Counted from the stretch's first letter, positions 7,831-15,870 are shown. The stretch is 64,000 bases of DNA from Pseudomonas sp. FP453 (GCF_030687495.1 NZ_CP117435.1:310001-374000), one strand, 5' to 3'. Notes: generated by a model from the letters alone, not told the origin. Numbers and translations are program-made.

Positions 7831-9174
7831 TCAGCGATCGCGGTCGAACCAGGCTTCGATCCGTTCGCTGAACAGCACCAACGACAGCAATACAATGCCC
7901 AGCACGTTGACCGGGGTGATGTGGTTCAGGCTCAGCAGCACACTCAGCGCGATGAGCACCGACATCACCAACAGCCACGATGGGCATGGCGACGTGAAAA
8001 ACCAGATTTCCTGGCGCCGCCAACGGCTCCAGGTGCGATAGCCCGCCAGCCGCCGCGCGTGCAGGGCCTTGAGCAAGGCGATCAAGGCGAGCAGGCCGAT
8101 CTCGACAAAGTCCAGCCAATGGAAGGGCAGGCCGGGCAGGTTGGCGGGCTCGTGGTCGTAGGCCATGCCGTCGTTGATCAGGTTATCGAGGGCCATGGCG
8201 TGCAGGTACACGCCGGGGAGTTGGCCGTGGACCGGCGACTCCACGAGGTCGCCGGTGGAGGTGATGTTGGCGCCGACCAATACCAGGCGGTCGCGCAACA
8301 ATTCGGCGATCAGTTCTTGGTCTTGCGGGTCGCTGACTTCGAGGTCGCTGGCCGACAAGGTCAGCGTGTAGGGGCAGCGCGCCTGGGCCGAATCGTCGAG
8401 CTTCCAGAACACCGCCTGGAACAACTGCGCCACCGCTTCCAGCAAAAAATGCCGCGCCGGCGCGCAATGGCCGATGTCGGCGATGCGTGCTTGTTCCGGT
8501 GCGAGTTTCAGGCCCCATTGCACGGCGATGGGTTGCATAGCGGCGGCGACTTGCGCATCCACCGGCGGCTGTTTACACGGTTGGGTGGAACAGAAGTGTC
8601 GATACATCGCCAGGGCCGGCGTTTCCATCAGCCCGGTCGGGGTGTTCACTGCCAGCGGGTACTTGTCGTCCACGCCTTCCCACGCCACCAGGCCCGGTCG
8701 GCTCACCTCGACAAACGGCGCCAGGGTATTGGCCTGGCCCGCTTCGCCGCGCACCACGCCGGTATTGGCCAACCACAATGGAATGCCCTGGCGCTGATAA
8801 CGTTCGAACACGTTCGCCAATAATTGGCTGCCCCGCGCCGGGTCGCCGAACGAGTGGTCGTGGCTGTAGAGCAGATCCACAAACACCGCCTTGGGCTTGT
8901 ACGCGAGCAAGCGCTTGAACAGCTTGCTCTGCTCGCCGTAGGGCATCGGCCAGGAGGTCTGGTTGCGCATCAGGTAGGCGTCGTCGATCAGGATCACGGC
9001 CACCTGCTGCTGGCCGGTGCTTGGGTAACTGCTGGCGAACAGACGGCTGAGCCACTGGGACGAGGCCTTGTCACTGGAACTGGCCAGGCCGAACGGGTCG
9101 AGGATCGCCAGCAGCACGATAAATGCGGCCAGCCAATAGCGGCGGTATTTGAACAGCGGGGGGTTCGACAACAT
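7831..9174 (-). CDS. CHASE2-domain sensor protein without output domain
   Basis: A membrane protein of about 447 residues. The N-terminal transmembrane segment (WLAAFIVLLAILDPFGLA) leads into a large extracytoplasmic CHASE2 domain recognisable from VAVILIDDAYLM, AVFVDLLYSHDHSFGDPARG, IPLWLANTG and DRLVLVGANITSTGDLVESPVHGQLPGVYLHAMALDNLI. Three hydrophobic segments near the C-terminus (from VEIGLLALIALL, WLLVMSVLIALSVLL and VLGIVLLSLVLF) end the protein. No kinase, GGDEF, EAL or cyclase domain follows, whereas CHASE2 usually sits ahead of one. The gene heads the M48 protease cluster. The start at 9174 keeps a normal N-terminus; an alternative upstream start would add about 21 residues. Confidence 0.8.
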   Translation of the reverse strand: MLSNPPLFKYRRYWLAAFIVLLAILDPFGLASSSDKASSQWLSRLFASSYPSTGQQQVAVILIDDAYLMRNQTSWPMPYGEQSKLFKRLLAYKPKAVFVDLLYSHDHSFGDPARGSQLLANVFERYQRQGIPLWLANTGVVRGEAGQANTLAPFVEVSRPGLVAWEGVDDKYPLAVNTPTGLMETPALAMYRHFCSTQPCKQPPVDAQVAAAMQPIAVQWGLKLAPEQARIADIGHCAPARHFLLEAVAQLFQAVFWKLDDSAQARCPYTLTLSASDLEVSDPQDQELIAELLRDRLVLVGANITSTGDLVESPVHGQLPGVYLHAMALDNLINDGMAYDHEPANLPGLPFHWLDFVEIGLLALIALLKALHARRLAGYRTWSRWRRQEIWFFTSPCPSWLLVMSVLIALSVLLSLNHITPVNVLGIVLLSLVLFSERIEAWFDRDR

Positions 9175-9278
9175 CCGTGTCTCGATAAAAAGCACAAGCA
9201 AGACAGGGTTTTTAGCGGAGCGGGGAGGGGGTGTCAATTGGAAAAATGGCTAAGTGCCATTACGCTGGACCAATCCAA

Positions 9279-9307
9279 ACCCCTCGGCCAGACTGCGGCC
9301 GAGGGGT
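9279..9307. terminator. hairpin between CHASE2 cluster and TonB receptor
   Basis: Ten-base stem CCCCTCGGCC / GGCCGAGGGG with a seven-base loop, just after the receptor stop codon on the minus strand. The T-tract is short, so termination strength is uncertain. Confidence 0.6.
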
Positions 9308-9314
9308 GTAGCGG

Positions 9315-11744
9315 TCAGAAATTCCAGCGCGTGCTGAGCATCACGTTACGGGGGTCGCCGTAGTAGGCCGAGTTATAGAAGCCGATGTTGGTGTAGTAGG
9401 TCTTGTCGAAGACGTTGTTGACGTTGAGCGTGGCCGAGACGTTGTCGGTGATCTGGTAGCGGGCCATCAGGTCCAGCAGCCACAGCGGTTCCTGGGAGAA
9501 GTTGTCCTGGCTGCCGGTGGTGTAGTTGTTGGTCAGCAGTTTCCAGCCCGTGCCCTGCCAGCGCACGCCGCTGCCCAGGGTGAGCTTGTCCAGCGCACCG
9601 GTCAGCTTGTAGCTGGTGTAGAGGTTGAACTGGTCTTCCGGTTCCCAGGTGGACAGCTTCTCGCCCTGCTTGTCGCGCATGATCTTGTGGGTGTAGCCCG
9701 CCTGCAATTGCCAGCCGGGTGCCAGCTCGCCGGAGATTTCCGCTTCGTAGCCCTTGGTCTTGGATTCCACGCCTTTATAGGCGCCGTACAGCCCGGGGAT
9801 GGTTTCGGAGACATAGCTGTCGTCGCTGACCGCACGGTTGTCCTCGTGGATTTCAAAGTAGGCGAGGCTGGCGTTCAAGCGGCCATCGAAGAATTCACCC
9901 TTGAGCCCGATCTCGTAGTTCTGGCCTTCATCCGGCTCCACCGGTTTGTTATTGAGGTCGCGGTATTCGCGCTGCGGCAGGTAGATCTCGGTGTAGCTGG
10001 CGTACGCCGAGAGGTAGTCGTTGAGGTCGTAGGTGAGGCCGGCGTAAGGCACGACCTTGCCGGTGTCCTTGACCTGGCTGGTGCCGGTGACTTCGAAGTT
10101 GTTGACCCGGGTGCCGAGCATCAGGTGCATGGCGTCCGTCACGTTGAAGCGGGCGGTAACGTAGCCGGCGCTCTGGCGCGTGGTTTCGTCGTTGTAATTC
10201 GTCATCGGGCCACGGCCTGGTTCTGCGGCGTCGCCATCCCAGGGGAAGTAGTCGTGGCTGTTGCCGTTGACGTGGACGGCGGCGGTGTAGTCCTTGCCGG
10301 TCCAGCGCGAGCGCGACACCGAGGTGCCGACCACCAGTTCATGTTCGCGGCCAAACAGGCTGAACGGGCCGGTGGCGTACAGGTCGCCGGTGTCGCTGGT
10401 GGTTTCACCGTAGTAGGCGCGGGTCAGCATCATGGCTTTGCCGGTGGTCGCGTTCGGGCTCAGCAGGGCGGAGAGCGGCGCGTCGTAGCCGTTGATCTGG
10501 TGGTTGTATTGCGCCTTGCCCACCCAGCCGTTGGCGAATTCGTGTTCGAGGGTGGCGAAGCCGGTGCGCGTGTACTGCGCCCACGAGCTGAACTTGGCGC
10601 CGTTGTTGAACGAACGCGGTGTGCTGATACGGTTGCCGGCCGAATCGTACAGTGCTGCCGAACCGGACCAGCTGGAGCCCTGCGGGTCGCTGTCCTGGTA
10701 GTCGGCGCCGACGGTCAGCAGCGTGTCGGGGGACAGGTCGAATTCCAGGATGCCGTAGTACACCGCGGTCTGGCGCTGGTAGTGGTCGAGGAACGAGTGC
10801 TTGTCCTGATAGGCCGCGACGGCGCGCCCCCGCACGTTGCCCGACTCGGTCAGCGGGCCGCTGACGTCCACTTCCGAGCGATAGTTGTCCCAGGAACCCG
10901 CGCCCAGGTCGATGTAGCCCTTGAATTCCGAGGTGGGTTTCTTGCGCACCATATTGATGGTGCCCCCCAGGCCGCCGGCGCCGGTGAGCAGGCCGGTGGC
11001 GCCCTTGAGGATCTCGACGCGGTCGTAGATCACCGTGTCGGTGAGGGTGTGGCCGGAGGAGTATTGCGCGTCCTGCAGGATCGGGATGCCGTCGTACTGG
11101 AAGTTGCGAATGGCAAAGCCACGGGAGTAGTAGGACGTGCGCTCACTGTCGTAAGCCGCGACGGTGATGCCCGGCGTGTGGCGCATCACGTCGTCGAGGG
11201 ACTTGAGGCTGAAGTCGTCCATGGCCTGGCGGGTCACCACGGAGATCGACTGCGGCGTCTCCCGTGGCGTCAGCACCAGTTTGGTCGCGGTGGCGATGGT
11301 GCCGGGTGTGTAGGAGCCGCTACCTTCAGTCACGGTGCCCAGCTGGTTGGTGGTGACTTCGGTGGCGCGCAGTTGCAGGGGGCCGTCGCCGGTACTGGCG
11401 ACCAACACATAACCGCCGTTGCTCTGGCGTTGCGCTGCCAGGCCGCTGTTGGCCAGCAGGCGTGCGAGGCCCTCTTCAACGGTGTACGCGCCCTTGAGCC
11501 CTTCGCTGGTGAGGTTGCGCGTCTGCTGAGTATCGAACGAAATCGTCACGCCCGCCTGCACGCCGAATTGGGTCAGTGCGTTGCCTAGCGAGCCCGGTGC
11601 AATCTCGTACGCGGCCTGGCTCTGGGCGTTTGCGGGAGTGGCTTGCAGCGCCAGCGCGGGCAGGCTGGCCAGGGTCAAACCAAACAGCGCCAGACGCACG
11701 GCACGGGCCATGGCCGTCTTGGCGGTAAGAGGAAGCGGGAGCAT
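9315..11744 (-). CDS. TonB-dependent siderophore receptor with STN signalling domain
   Basis: Outer-membrane ferric-siderophore receptor that also signals to the adjacent FecR/sigma pair. It has 809 residues. A signal peptide (to ANA, about residue 40) is followed by a secretin/TonB short N-terminal (STN) domain at about 45-105 (AYEIAPGSLGNALTQFGVQA), a plug from about 155 (PQSISVVTRQAMDDF, DRVEILKGATGLLTGAGGLGG) and a 22-strand type barrel ending DPRNVMLSTRWNF. AAGGA lies about 8 bp before the ATG. The STN domain, absent from the receptor at 1-1875, fits regulation by cell-surface signalling. It resembles FpvA/FoxA/FiuA-type receptors; the siderophore cannot be assigned. Confidence 0.92.
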   Translation of the reverse strand: MLPLPLTAKTAMARAVRLALFGLTLASLPALALQATPANAQSQAAYEIAPGSLGNALTQFGVQAGVTISFDTQQTRNLTSEGLKGAYTVEEGLARLLANSGLAAQRQSNGGYVLVASTGDGPLQLRATEVTTNQLGTVTEGSGSYTPGTIATATKLVLTPRETPQSISVVTRQAMDDFSLKSLDDVMRHTPGITVAAYDSERTSYYSRGFAIRNFQYDGIPILQDAQYSSGHTLTDTVIYDRVEILKGATGLLTGAGGLGGTINMVRKKPTSEFKGYIDLGAGSWDNYRSEVDVSGPLTESGNVRGRAVAAYQDKHSFLDHYQRQTAVYYGILEFDLSPDTLLTVGADYQDSDPQGSSWSGSAALYDSAGNRISTPRSFNNGAKFSSWAQYTRTGFATLEHEFANGWVGKAQYNHQINGYDAPLSALLSPNATTGKAMMLTRAYYGETTSDTGDLYATGPFSLFGREHELVVGTSVSRSRWTGKDYTAAVHVNGNSHDYFPWDGDAAEPGRGPMTNYNDETTRQSAGYVTARFNVTDAMHLMLGTRVNNFEVTGTSQVKDTGKVVPYAGLTYDLNDYLSAYASYTEIYLPQREYRDLNNKPVEPDEGQNYEIGLKGEFFDGRLNASLAYFEIHEDNRAVSDDSYVSETIPGLYGAYKGVESKTKGYEAEISGELAPGWQLQAGYTHKIMRDKQGEKLSTWEPEDQFNLYTSYKLTGALDKLTLGSGVRWQGTGWKLLTNNYTTGSQDNFSQEPLWLLDLMARYQITDNVSATLNVNNVFDKTYYTNIGFYNSAYYGDPRNVMLSTRWNF

Positions 11745-11844
11745 TCGATTGTCCTTGCGTAGTCTTGGCAGAGAGCCGCTGTGTGCGCGGCTTGTGTCAT
11801 TGACGGATGAGAATCGAAATCAGCAAGGTTTCCTGCGGTTTTAT

Positions 11845-12792
11845 TTAAAGGGCTTCGATGCTGACCCAGTAGCGTGTGAGGTAAGTCACTTTTACTGGTA
11901 GGGATTTGCCCAGGTTTTGTAGGACGGTGTCAGTGTCGTCAATCCGAAACGCGCCGGAGATGCTCAGGTTCTGTACCTGAGGCGCACAGCGCAACACGCC
12001 GGGGCGGTAGCGGCCCAACTGGGTGATGAAATCCCCGAGACGCCAGTCGTCCACGCTCAGCATGCCCTGGACCCAGGCGGTTGAGCCCTGCGGTAAAGGG
12101 CGAGGACGGCCGATGGCATCGCGGTCGAAGCTGACGTGTTGGCCGGCTTCCAGGGTGAGTCGTTGCGTGTCATTGCGGCGTGGGCGGACTTCGACAGCGG
12201 CCTGTTCGACGCCCACTTCGGTGTGATCGCCCCATTGGCGCACGCTGAATCGGGTGCCGAGTGCGCGCACGTTGCCATCGCTGGTGGTCACGCTGAACGG
12301 CCGCTGGGCGGGGTCCTTGGCGGTCTGCACAAGAATCTCGCCCTGGTACAACTGGATCAGCCGTTGCTGGCCGTCGAACTGGATATCCAGCGACGTATCG
12401 ACATTCATCTCCAACCGCGTGCCATCGTCCAGTTGCAGCGAACGCCGCTCACCGGAGCGGGTGCGTTGCCCGGCGAGCATCGAGCGATACGGCACCTGCT
12501 CCACCGCCAGCCATGAGCCTGCGCCCACGGCCATCAGCATGCCGAGGATCTTCAACACATCGCGTCGTTGTTGCTGCGCCGCCCCCAACCCGGAAAGCGC
12601 CGCCCGCTGCGGCATTCGCGCCCACTGCTGTTGCAGCGCCTCCACCCGCGCCCAGGCCGCCGCATGCTGCGGGCTGGCGTGCAGCCACGTCTGCCAGGCG
12701 CGGGTGCGCGCCTCGTCGGCTGCGCCGTCATTCAGCTGCACATACCAGGTGGCGGCGGCTTCCAGGGTCTTCAGATCCAGCGGCGCAGCCAT
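11845..12792 (-). CDS. FecR-family sigma regulator (transmembrane anti-sigma factor)
   Basis: Inner-membrane protein that relays siderophore occupancy of the STN receptor to the partner ECF sigma factor. It has about 315 residues. The N-terminal cytoplasmic DUF4880-like segment carries AAATWYVQLNDG and AWQTWLHASPQHAAAWARVEAL. A single membrane helix follows (ILGMLMAVGAGSWLAVE), then a periplasmic FecR domain (RSLQLDDGTRLEMNVDTSLDI, GEILVQTAKDPAQRPFSV, LGTRFSVR) and a C-terminal STN-like segment. The ATG at 12792 overlaps the sigma factor stop codon by one base (TGATG), so translation is probably coupled. An ATG eight codons upstream is possible but less well placed. Confidence 0.9.
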   Translation of the reverse strand: MAAPLDLKTLEAAATWYVQLNDGAADEARTRAWQTWLHASPQHAAAWARVEALQQQWARMPQRAALSGLGAAQQQRRDVLKILGMLMAVGAGSWLAVEQVPYRSMLAGQRTRSGERRSLQLDDGTRLEMNVDTSLDIQFDGQQRLIQLYQGEILVQTAKDPAQRPFSVTTSDGNVRALGTRFSVRQWGDHTEVGVEQAAVEVRPRRNDTQRLTLEAGQHVSFDRDAIGRPRPLPQGSTAWVQGMLSVDDWRLGDFITQLGRYRPGVLRCAPQVQNLSISGAFRIDDTDTVLQNLGKSLPVKVTYLTRYWVSIEAL

Positions 12793-13292
12793 CAGGGTTC
12801 GACCAGCAACAGGCATTGAGTCATGGCGCGGATCAGATGATTCTTCACCGTCGTCACCGACACGTCGAACCGCTCGGCGGCCGCCACGTAGGTCAGGCCT
12901 TCGAGCTGCACCGCGAGGAAAATCTCCCGCGTACGCGTACCCAATTCATCGAGCAGGCTGTCGATCCCCAGCAACATCTCAATGATCGACAACCGCACCT
13001 CCGGCGACACCGCCACCGGTTCCGGCTGTTGCGCCAACGCGAACAGATACGCCTGCTCAATCGCTCGCCGACGGGATTTATCGATCAACAACGAACGGGC
13101 AATCGCACTCAGGTAACCGCGAGGTTCACGGATGGGTGCCGCGTTGCGGGCCGTCATGACGCGTATGAAAGTGTCCTGCGCCAGATCGGACGCATCCGCC
13201 GCATTGCCCAGACGCACGCGCAACCAGCCTTTTAGCCAACTGTTGTGTTCGCTGTAGAGCTGATGAAGCGCGGAGTGATCGAGGGACGACAT
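12792..13292 (-). CDS. ECF sigma factor, FecI type
   Basis: Extracytoplasmic-function sigma factor for iron uptake, 166 residues from the ATG at 13292. Region 2 shows DASDLAQDTFIRVMTARNA and the RGYLSAIARSLLIDKSRRR segment. Region 4 shows TREIFLAVQLEGLTYVAAAERFDVSVTTVKNHLIRAM with a helix-turn-helix. The frame stays open upstream to 13418, but that stretch contains the Fur box, so the shorter start is more likely. It should transcribe the TonB receptor gene downstream of fecR. The order sigma, anti-sigma, receptor is standard. Confidence 0.9.
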   Translation of the reverse strand: MSSLDHSALHQLYSEHNSWLKGWLRVRLGNAADASDLAQDTFIRVMTARNAAPIREPRGYLSAIARSLLIDKSRRRAIEQAYLFALAQQPEPVAVSPEVRLSIIEMLLGIDSLLDELGTRTREIFLAVQLEGLTYVAAAERFDVSVTTVKNHLIRAMTQCLLLVEP

Positions 13293-13315
13293 GAGCGGGC
13301 CATTGGGGAGTAAAT

Positions 13316-13334
13316 GGTAATGGCTCTCATTATT
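13316..13334. promoter_or_regulatory. Fur box upstream of the ECF sigma gene
   Basis: On the minus strand it matches the 19-bp Fur consensus at 14 positions (AATAATGAGAGCCATTACC). It ends 24 bp before the sigma start codon, the expected place for iron repression of a FecI-type gene. Confidence 0.65.
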
Positions 13335-13471
13335 GTGATGGTGGGGTTTTATGCAAGGGGTAGAGCGTACAAAGCACGATTTTGAATGCCGGGCTCGTGC
13401 AACCAGCGGATTTACCAATAGGCTGGCTTAAGGGCTGGTGAACCGTACGCAAGACTCAACCCTCAGAAACG

Positions 13472-13499
13472 AAAAAACCGGCACAAGGGCCGGTTTTTT
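13472..13499. terminator. bidirectional intrinsic terminator
   Basis: The stem ACCGGC / GCCGGT is flanked by AAAAA and TTTTT. It separates the iron-signalling operon from the decayed island. Confidence 0.8.
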
Positions 13500-13838
13500 C
13501 ACCCTAACGGCCAGGGAATTTAATCACTGCGTACGGGGCTGACTAGTGGACGGATGATGACAACGGTTGGGCTATCGCTACCGTCAAACGTCGAAGGGGC
13601 GCTCATTGGCAATGAAAGCACTAACCGGGGAGGGGGTAGCCTGTCTATAAGCTTGGGTTTACTCAATGCTGGCACTCAGGAATGGGGTATGTGAATTCGT
13701 GAGGGCGTGTGACTGAACTGGCGAAAAATGGGAATAGGGCATGGTTCGCGCGTGGTTTGTTTCCCGTAAAAATTATTCGTCTTTATGGATACGTCATAAT
13801 GATTATTGCCAATTCATAATTCTGCATAAAGTTAGAAG
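13500..13838. other. gene-poor stretch at the left side of the decayed island
   Basis: I see no convincing reading frame or RNA here. Base composition turns AT-richer to the right. A partly palindromic ATAATGATTAT sits near 13797 but matches the Fur consensus poorly (11 of 19). The region is best read as eroded island sequence. Confidence 0.4.
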
Positions 13839-13859
13839 TGGGGACTGTCTCCATTTCCT
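13839..13859. repeat. degenerate copy of the GGGGAC/GTCCCC palindrome
   Basis: GTGGGGACTG-TCTCCATTTCC is a diverged copy of the palindrome that is perfect at 14560-14580. It marks the left edge of the bacteriocin fragment. Confidence 0.6.
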
Positions 13860-14008
13860 GTTATGCATCGCGGCCAAATAGTGGTTCGTTCGGCGCACGA
13901 TGGAAATCTGGCCAGATCTTCGATGAGTGTAGTAGCCTTGCGGGAACAGAGGGCTAAATTTATTGCGTTTAATTACACGTTAAGCGTTTTGGACAAGGAT
14001 TGGTAAAT

Positions 14009-14323
14009 ATGGAAAAAAGTTACTTTTTCAAGAATTTAGTCATTGGGGTTGTGCTGTTTTTTATATGTGTATTCGTTTTTAGGTCAAGTGATGATGCCGT
14101 TGTATTTTTTGTCGTGTCTGGCGTAAATGCATTTTTGTTCCCCTTCTCAAAGCGCCTGGTAGAAGATGCTGTGTTCCGTTATACGAAAAAGGGGATTTGG
14201 GAGACGGGTCCATCAAGGACGGCTGCTGCAAATGGCGGTCACGCGCTTTTGTATTCGTTTTATTTTGCATTTGCCATTCCGTTAGGAGTGTTATTTTTGA
14301 TGTTGTTTTACATGAAAAAATAG
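14009..14323 (+). CDS. colicin E1-type bacteriocin immunity protein
   Basis: Small inner-membrane protein (104 residues) that would protect the cell from a pore-forming bacteriocin. Hydrophobic segments lie at about 6-25, 30-47 and 75-100. The pattern FLFPFSKRLVEDAVFRYTKKGIWE followed by a terminal LLYSFYFAFAIPLGVLFLMLF is close to that of the colicin E1 immunity family, which I recognise from its CPYSK...IKKDFFE and LAIPFGLLG segments. AAGGA lies nine bases before the ATG at 14009; a TTG nine bases earlier is less likely. Codon use is AT-rich compared with neighbours, which suggests transfer. The gene converges with a remnant of the matching toxin, the usual layout for pore-forming colicins. 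Confidence 0.75.
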   Translation: MEKSYFFKNLVIGVVLFFICVFVFRSSDDAVVFFVVSGVNAFLFPFSKRLVEDAVFRYTKKGIWETGPSRTAAANGGHALLYSFYFAFAIPLGVLFLMLFYMKK

Positions 14324-14342
14324 CGCTGCCGTATAGGCAGCG
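14324..14342. terminator. hairpin between immunity gene and bacteriocin remnant
   Basis: CGCTGCC / GGCAGCG with a five-base loop. On the minus strand it is followed by CGCTATTTTTT after the toxin stop codon, so it serves the toxin gene and probably the convergent immunity gene too. Confidence 0.65.
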
Positions 14343-14349
14343 CGATTTG

Positions 14350-14559
14350 TTACTGCGCCTTAATGAGTGCGTTTAGGTCGGCGGCTAGCTTGCCGTTAAT
14401 CGCGCACCTGTGGCTGCAATCAGAGCAGCAAACGCTATGATGCGTAGGGGTGTTACAGCAATGAAACCGAGCATTGCACTAACCGAGGCTGTTGCTGCTA
14501 CGCCAAGGGCGATTGATTCGATCTTCACAAAAAACAGTTTGCAATCGCCCGAGTTTGCG
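14350..14559 (-). pseudogene. C-terminal remnant of a pore-forming colicin-like bacteriocin
   Basis: The minus strand encodes KLFFVKIESIALGVAAT, a hydrophobic hairpin (SAMLGFIAV...IIAFAALIAATGA), then, after a one-base frameshift near 14400, LINGKLAADLNALIKAQ and a TAA at 14350-14352. This is the layout of the colicin E1/Ia pore-forming domain end: a FVK-type helix, a helical hydrophobic hairpin closing in TGALI, and a short basic tail. Restoring one base in GCGCGATT gives the expected ALIN. Everything upstream (receptor-binding and translocation domains) is missing because the fragment stops at a palindrome (14560-14580). The neighbouring E1-type immunity gene in convergent orientation supports the call. 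Confidence 0.72.
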
Positions 14560-14580
14560 AAATGGGGACAGTCCCCATTT
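14560..14580. repeat. perfect palindrome at the bacteriocin/acetyltransferase fragment joint
   Basis: AAATGGGGAC-A-GTCCCCATTT has two perfect ten-base arms around one central base. Near-identical sequence recurs at 15453-15479 and in degenerate form at 13839-13859. Each copy lies where one gene fragment ends and an unrelated one begins. Confidence 0.85.
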
Positions 14581-14611
14581 GCCTCAGTTCGTCATCCACA
14601 GCGAATTCATT

Positions 14612-14809
14612 TTATAAAGCCCATGTTTTTGGGAGTTCAATCGGCGGCGCTACCTCGTGATGCACGCATGGTTTGCACTCCAAGAAAATAAATACGTTCG
14701 TCGGGACGATCGGTTGAGTAGGGGAAAGCATGGTTTGAACGAGCATCAAGGCTTTGAGAAGGCTCATTGCATCAGTCAAGAAACCAAAGATTTTACGACG
14801 GGTTGACAT
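14612..14809 (-). CDS. possible small protein of unknown function
   Basis: A 65-codon frame starting MSTRRKIFGFLTDAMSLLKALMLV, with a weak GGAA 12 bases before the ATG and a possible upstream start at 14845. It has an amphipathic N-terminus and two cysteines (LECKPCVHH). I do not recognise it. It sits in decayed island sequence and may be chance. Confidence 0.25.
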   Translation of the reverse strand: MSTRRKIFGFLTDAMSLLKALMLVQTMLSPTQPIVPTNVFIFLECKPCVHHEVAPPIELPKTWAL

Positions 14810-14961
14810 GATTGGTTGTTCCAATTTATGTGTGGAACAAGCCATTTACAGTTTTAAAATCGTGGGCTTTCCCAGGGCTTTTTTAGCGGGTAGCGGGTTC
14901 ACATTCCAACGAATGCGAGACTGAGATTTGCTGGAGGCAATGCGGAGCAATAGTCGTGAAA

Positions 14962-15455
14962 TCGCTTCATCCATTTTTAGATCCGCCTGATATCCGTCAA
15001 TGGGTAACCTCTCGGCCTTTCCAATACACCGACACGCCATTGCGCTACCGCGCCTAAACTGAAATGGCTGTGATTGGCCATGATGTTTGGATTGGCAGTG
15101 ATGCGATGATCTTGGAGGGTGTGAGGGTCGGAACGGGTGCTGTGATTGCGGGGCGGGCAGTTGTGGTGAAGGACGTACTGTTTTATTCCATCGTTGTAGG
15201 CTTCCCCGCAAAAGTTGTCAGGTTTAGGTTTGAGCCAGCGTTGATTGAGCTGTTGCTCGCGAGCCGTTGGTGGGATGTTGAGGTAAATGCATTGGGGGGC
15301 GCTTCGGTTGAATCATCTATCTGCCTGTCTCAAGTTGCTGGAGCGTATTCAACTAGAGAAGTCCGGCGTTTTAAAATCCGACATCAAAGCCTCCGATGCC
15401 TGCGAACAGACTGCCAAGGATGGGTTGGTGCATTTGTGTACTCGTTCTTCTGGGG
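14962..15455 (+). pseudogene. broken hexapeptide acetyltransferase (Vat/CatB-like xenobiotic acyltransferase)
   Basis: The left-handed beta-helix core is clear from 15064: VIGHDVWIGSDAMILEGVRVGTG followed by AVIAGRAVVVKDV, VGFPAKVVRFRF and LLASRWWDVEV, as in CatB/Vat enzymes that O-acetylate small substrates. The same frame continues upstream as DIRQWVTSRPFQYTDTPLRYRA but is cut by a TAA at 15055-15057. Downstream of WWDVEV a one-base excess in the G-run near 15298 shifts the frame; removing it gives a plausible helical tail (GALRLNHLSACLKLLERIQL). The true N-terminus is missing. With at least two lesions and a missing start, it is non-functional. Confidence 0.7.
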
Positions 15456-15479
15456 GAATGGGGACAGTCCCCATTTCCC
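15453..15479. repeat. near-perfect palindrome at the acetyltransferase/integrase joint
   Basis: GGGAATGGGGAC-A-GTCCCCATTTCCC: the same core as the 14560 copy with arms extended by further G and C bases. It sits directly before the integrase remnant. Confidence 0.85.
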
Positions 15480-15481
15480 GA

Positions 15482-15734
15482 TACCTTCGCCATGCACTTC
15501 ATGATGAACGGCGGTGACATCCTGACCCTACAGCGGGGGCTTGGGCACGCCACTCTGGCCATGACTCAGAAATATGCGCATTTCAGTCCTGGGCATATGG
15601 CGGAGGTGGTTTCGTTGAATCCGTTGGCGGGTATTTTTGAGAAGAAGAGGAAGAAGAAAAGTTGGCAGGGGGAGAGCGTCCAAAAAATGAAATTGGACGT
15701 ATGTTGGACGGAAGGGGGTTTTTGGTGGTTTTAG
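15482..15734 (+). pseudogene. C-terminal remnant of a tyrosine recombinase (phage/island integrase)
   Basis: The frame reads DTFAMHFMMNGGDILTLQRGLGHAT followed by LAMTQKYAHFSPGHMAEVV. These are the conserved box II end of tyrosine recombinases: RHTFA-like start, LGH second histidine region and the catalytic tyrosine in QKYAHF. Only about the last 80 residues remain; the preceding arginine motif and all upstream sequence were replaced at the palindrome. It lies about 60 bp from the 3' end of tRNA-Thr, a common integration site. It was probably the integrase of a former genomic island. Confidence 0.8.
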
Positions 15735-15764
15735 GTGGCGTGATTTTCTAAACCCCAGAAACCA

Positions 15765-15787
15765 CAAAGCCCCGCATTGCGGGGCTT
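15765..15787 (-). terminator. terminator of tRNA-Thr
   Basis: AAGCCCCGC / GCGGGGCTT stem just beyond the tRNA 3' end on the minus strand, followed by a T/G-rich tail. Confidence 0.7.
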
Positions 15788-15794
15788 CGAGATA

Positions 15795-15870
<76 letters not shown>

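Noticed and set aside
13795..13808. Fur-like ATAATGATTAT
   Set aside because: Only 11 of 19 matches to the Fur consensus and no gene downstream that would use it.
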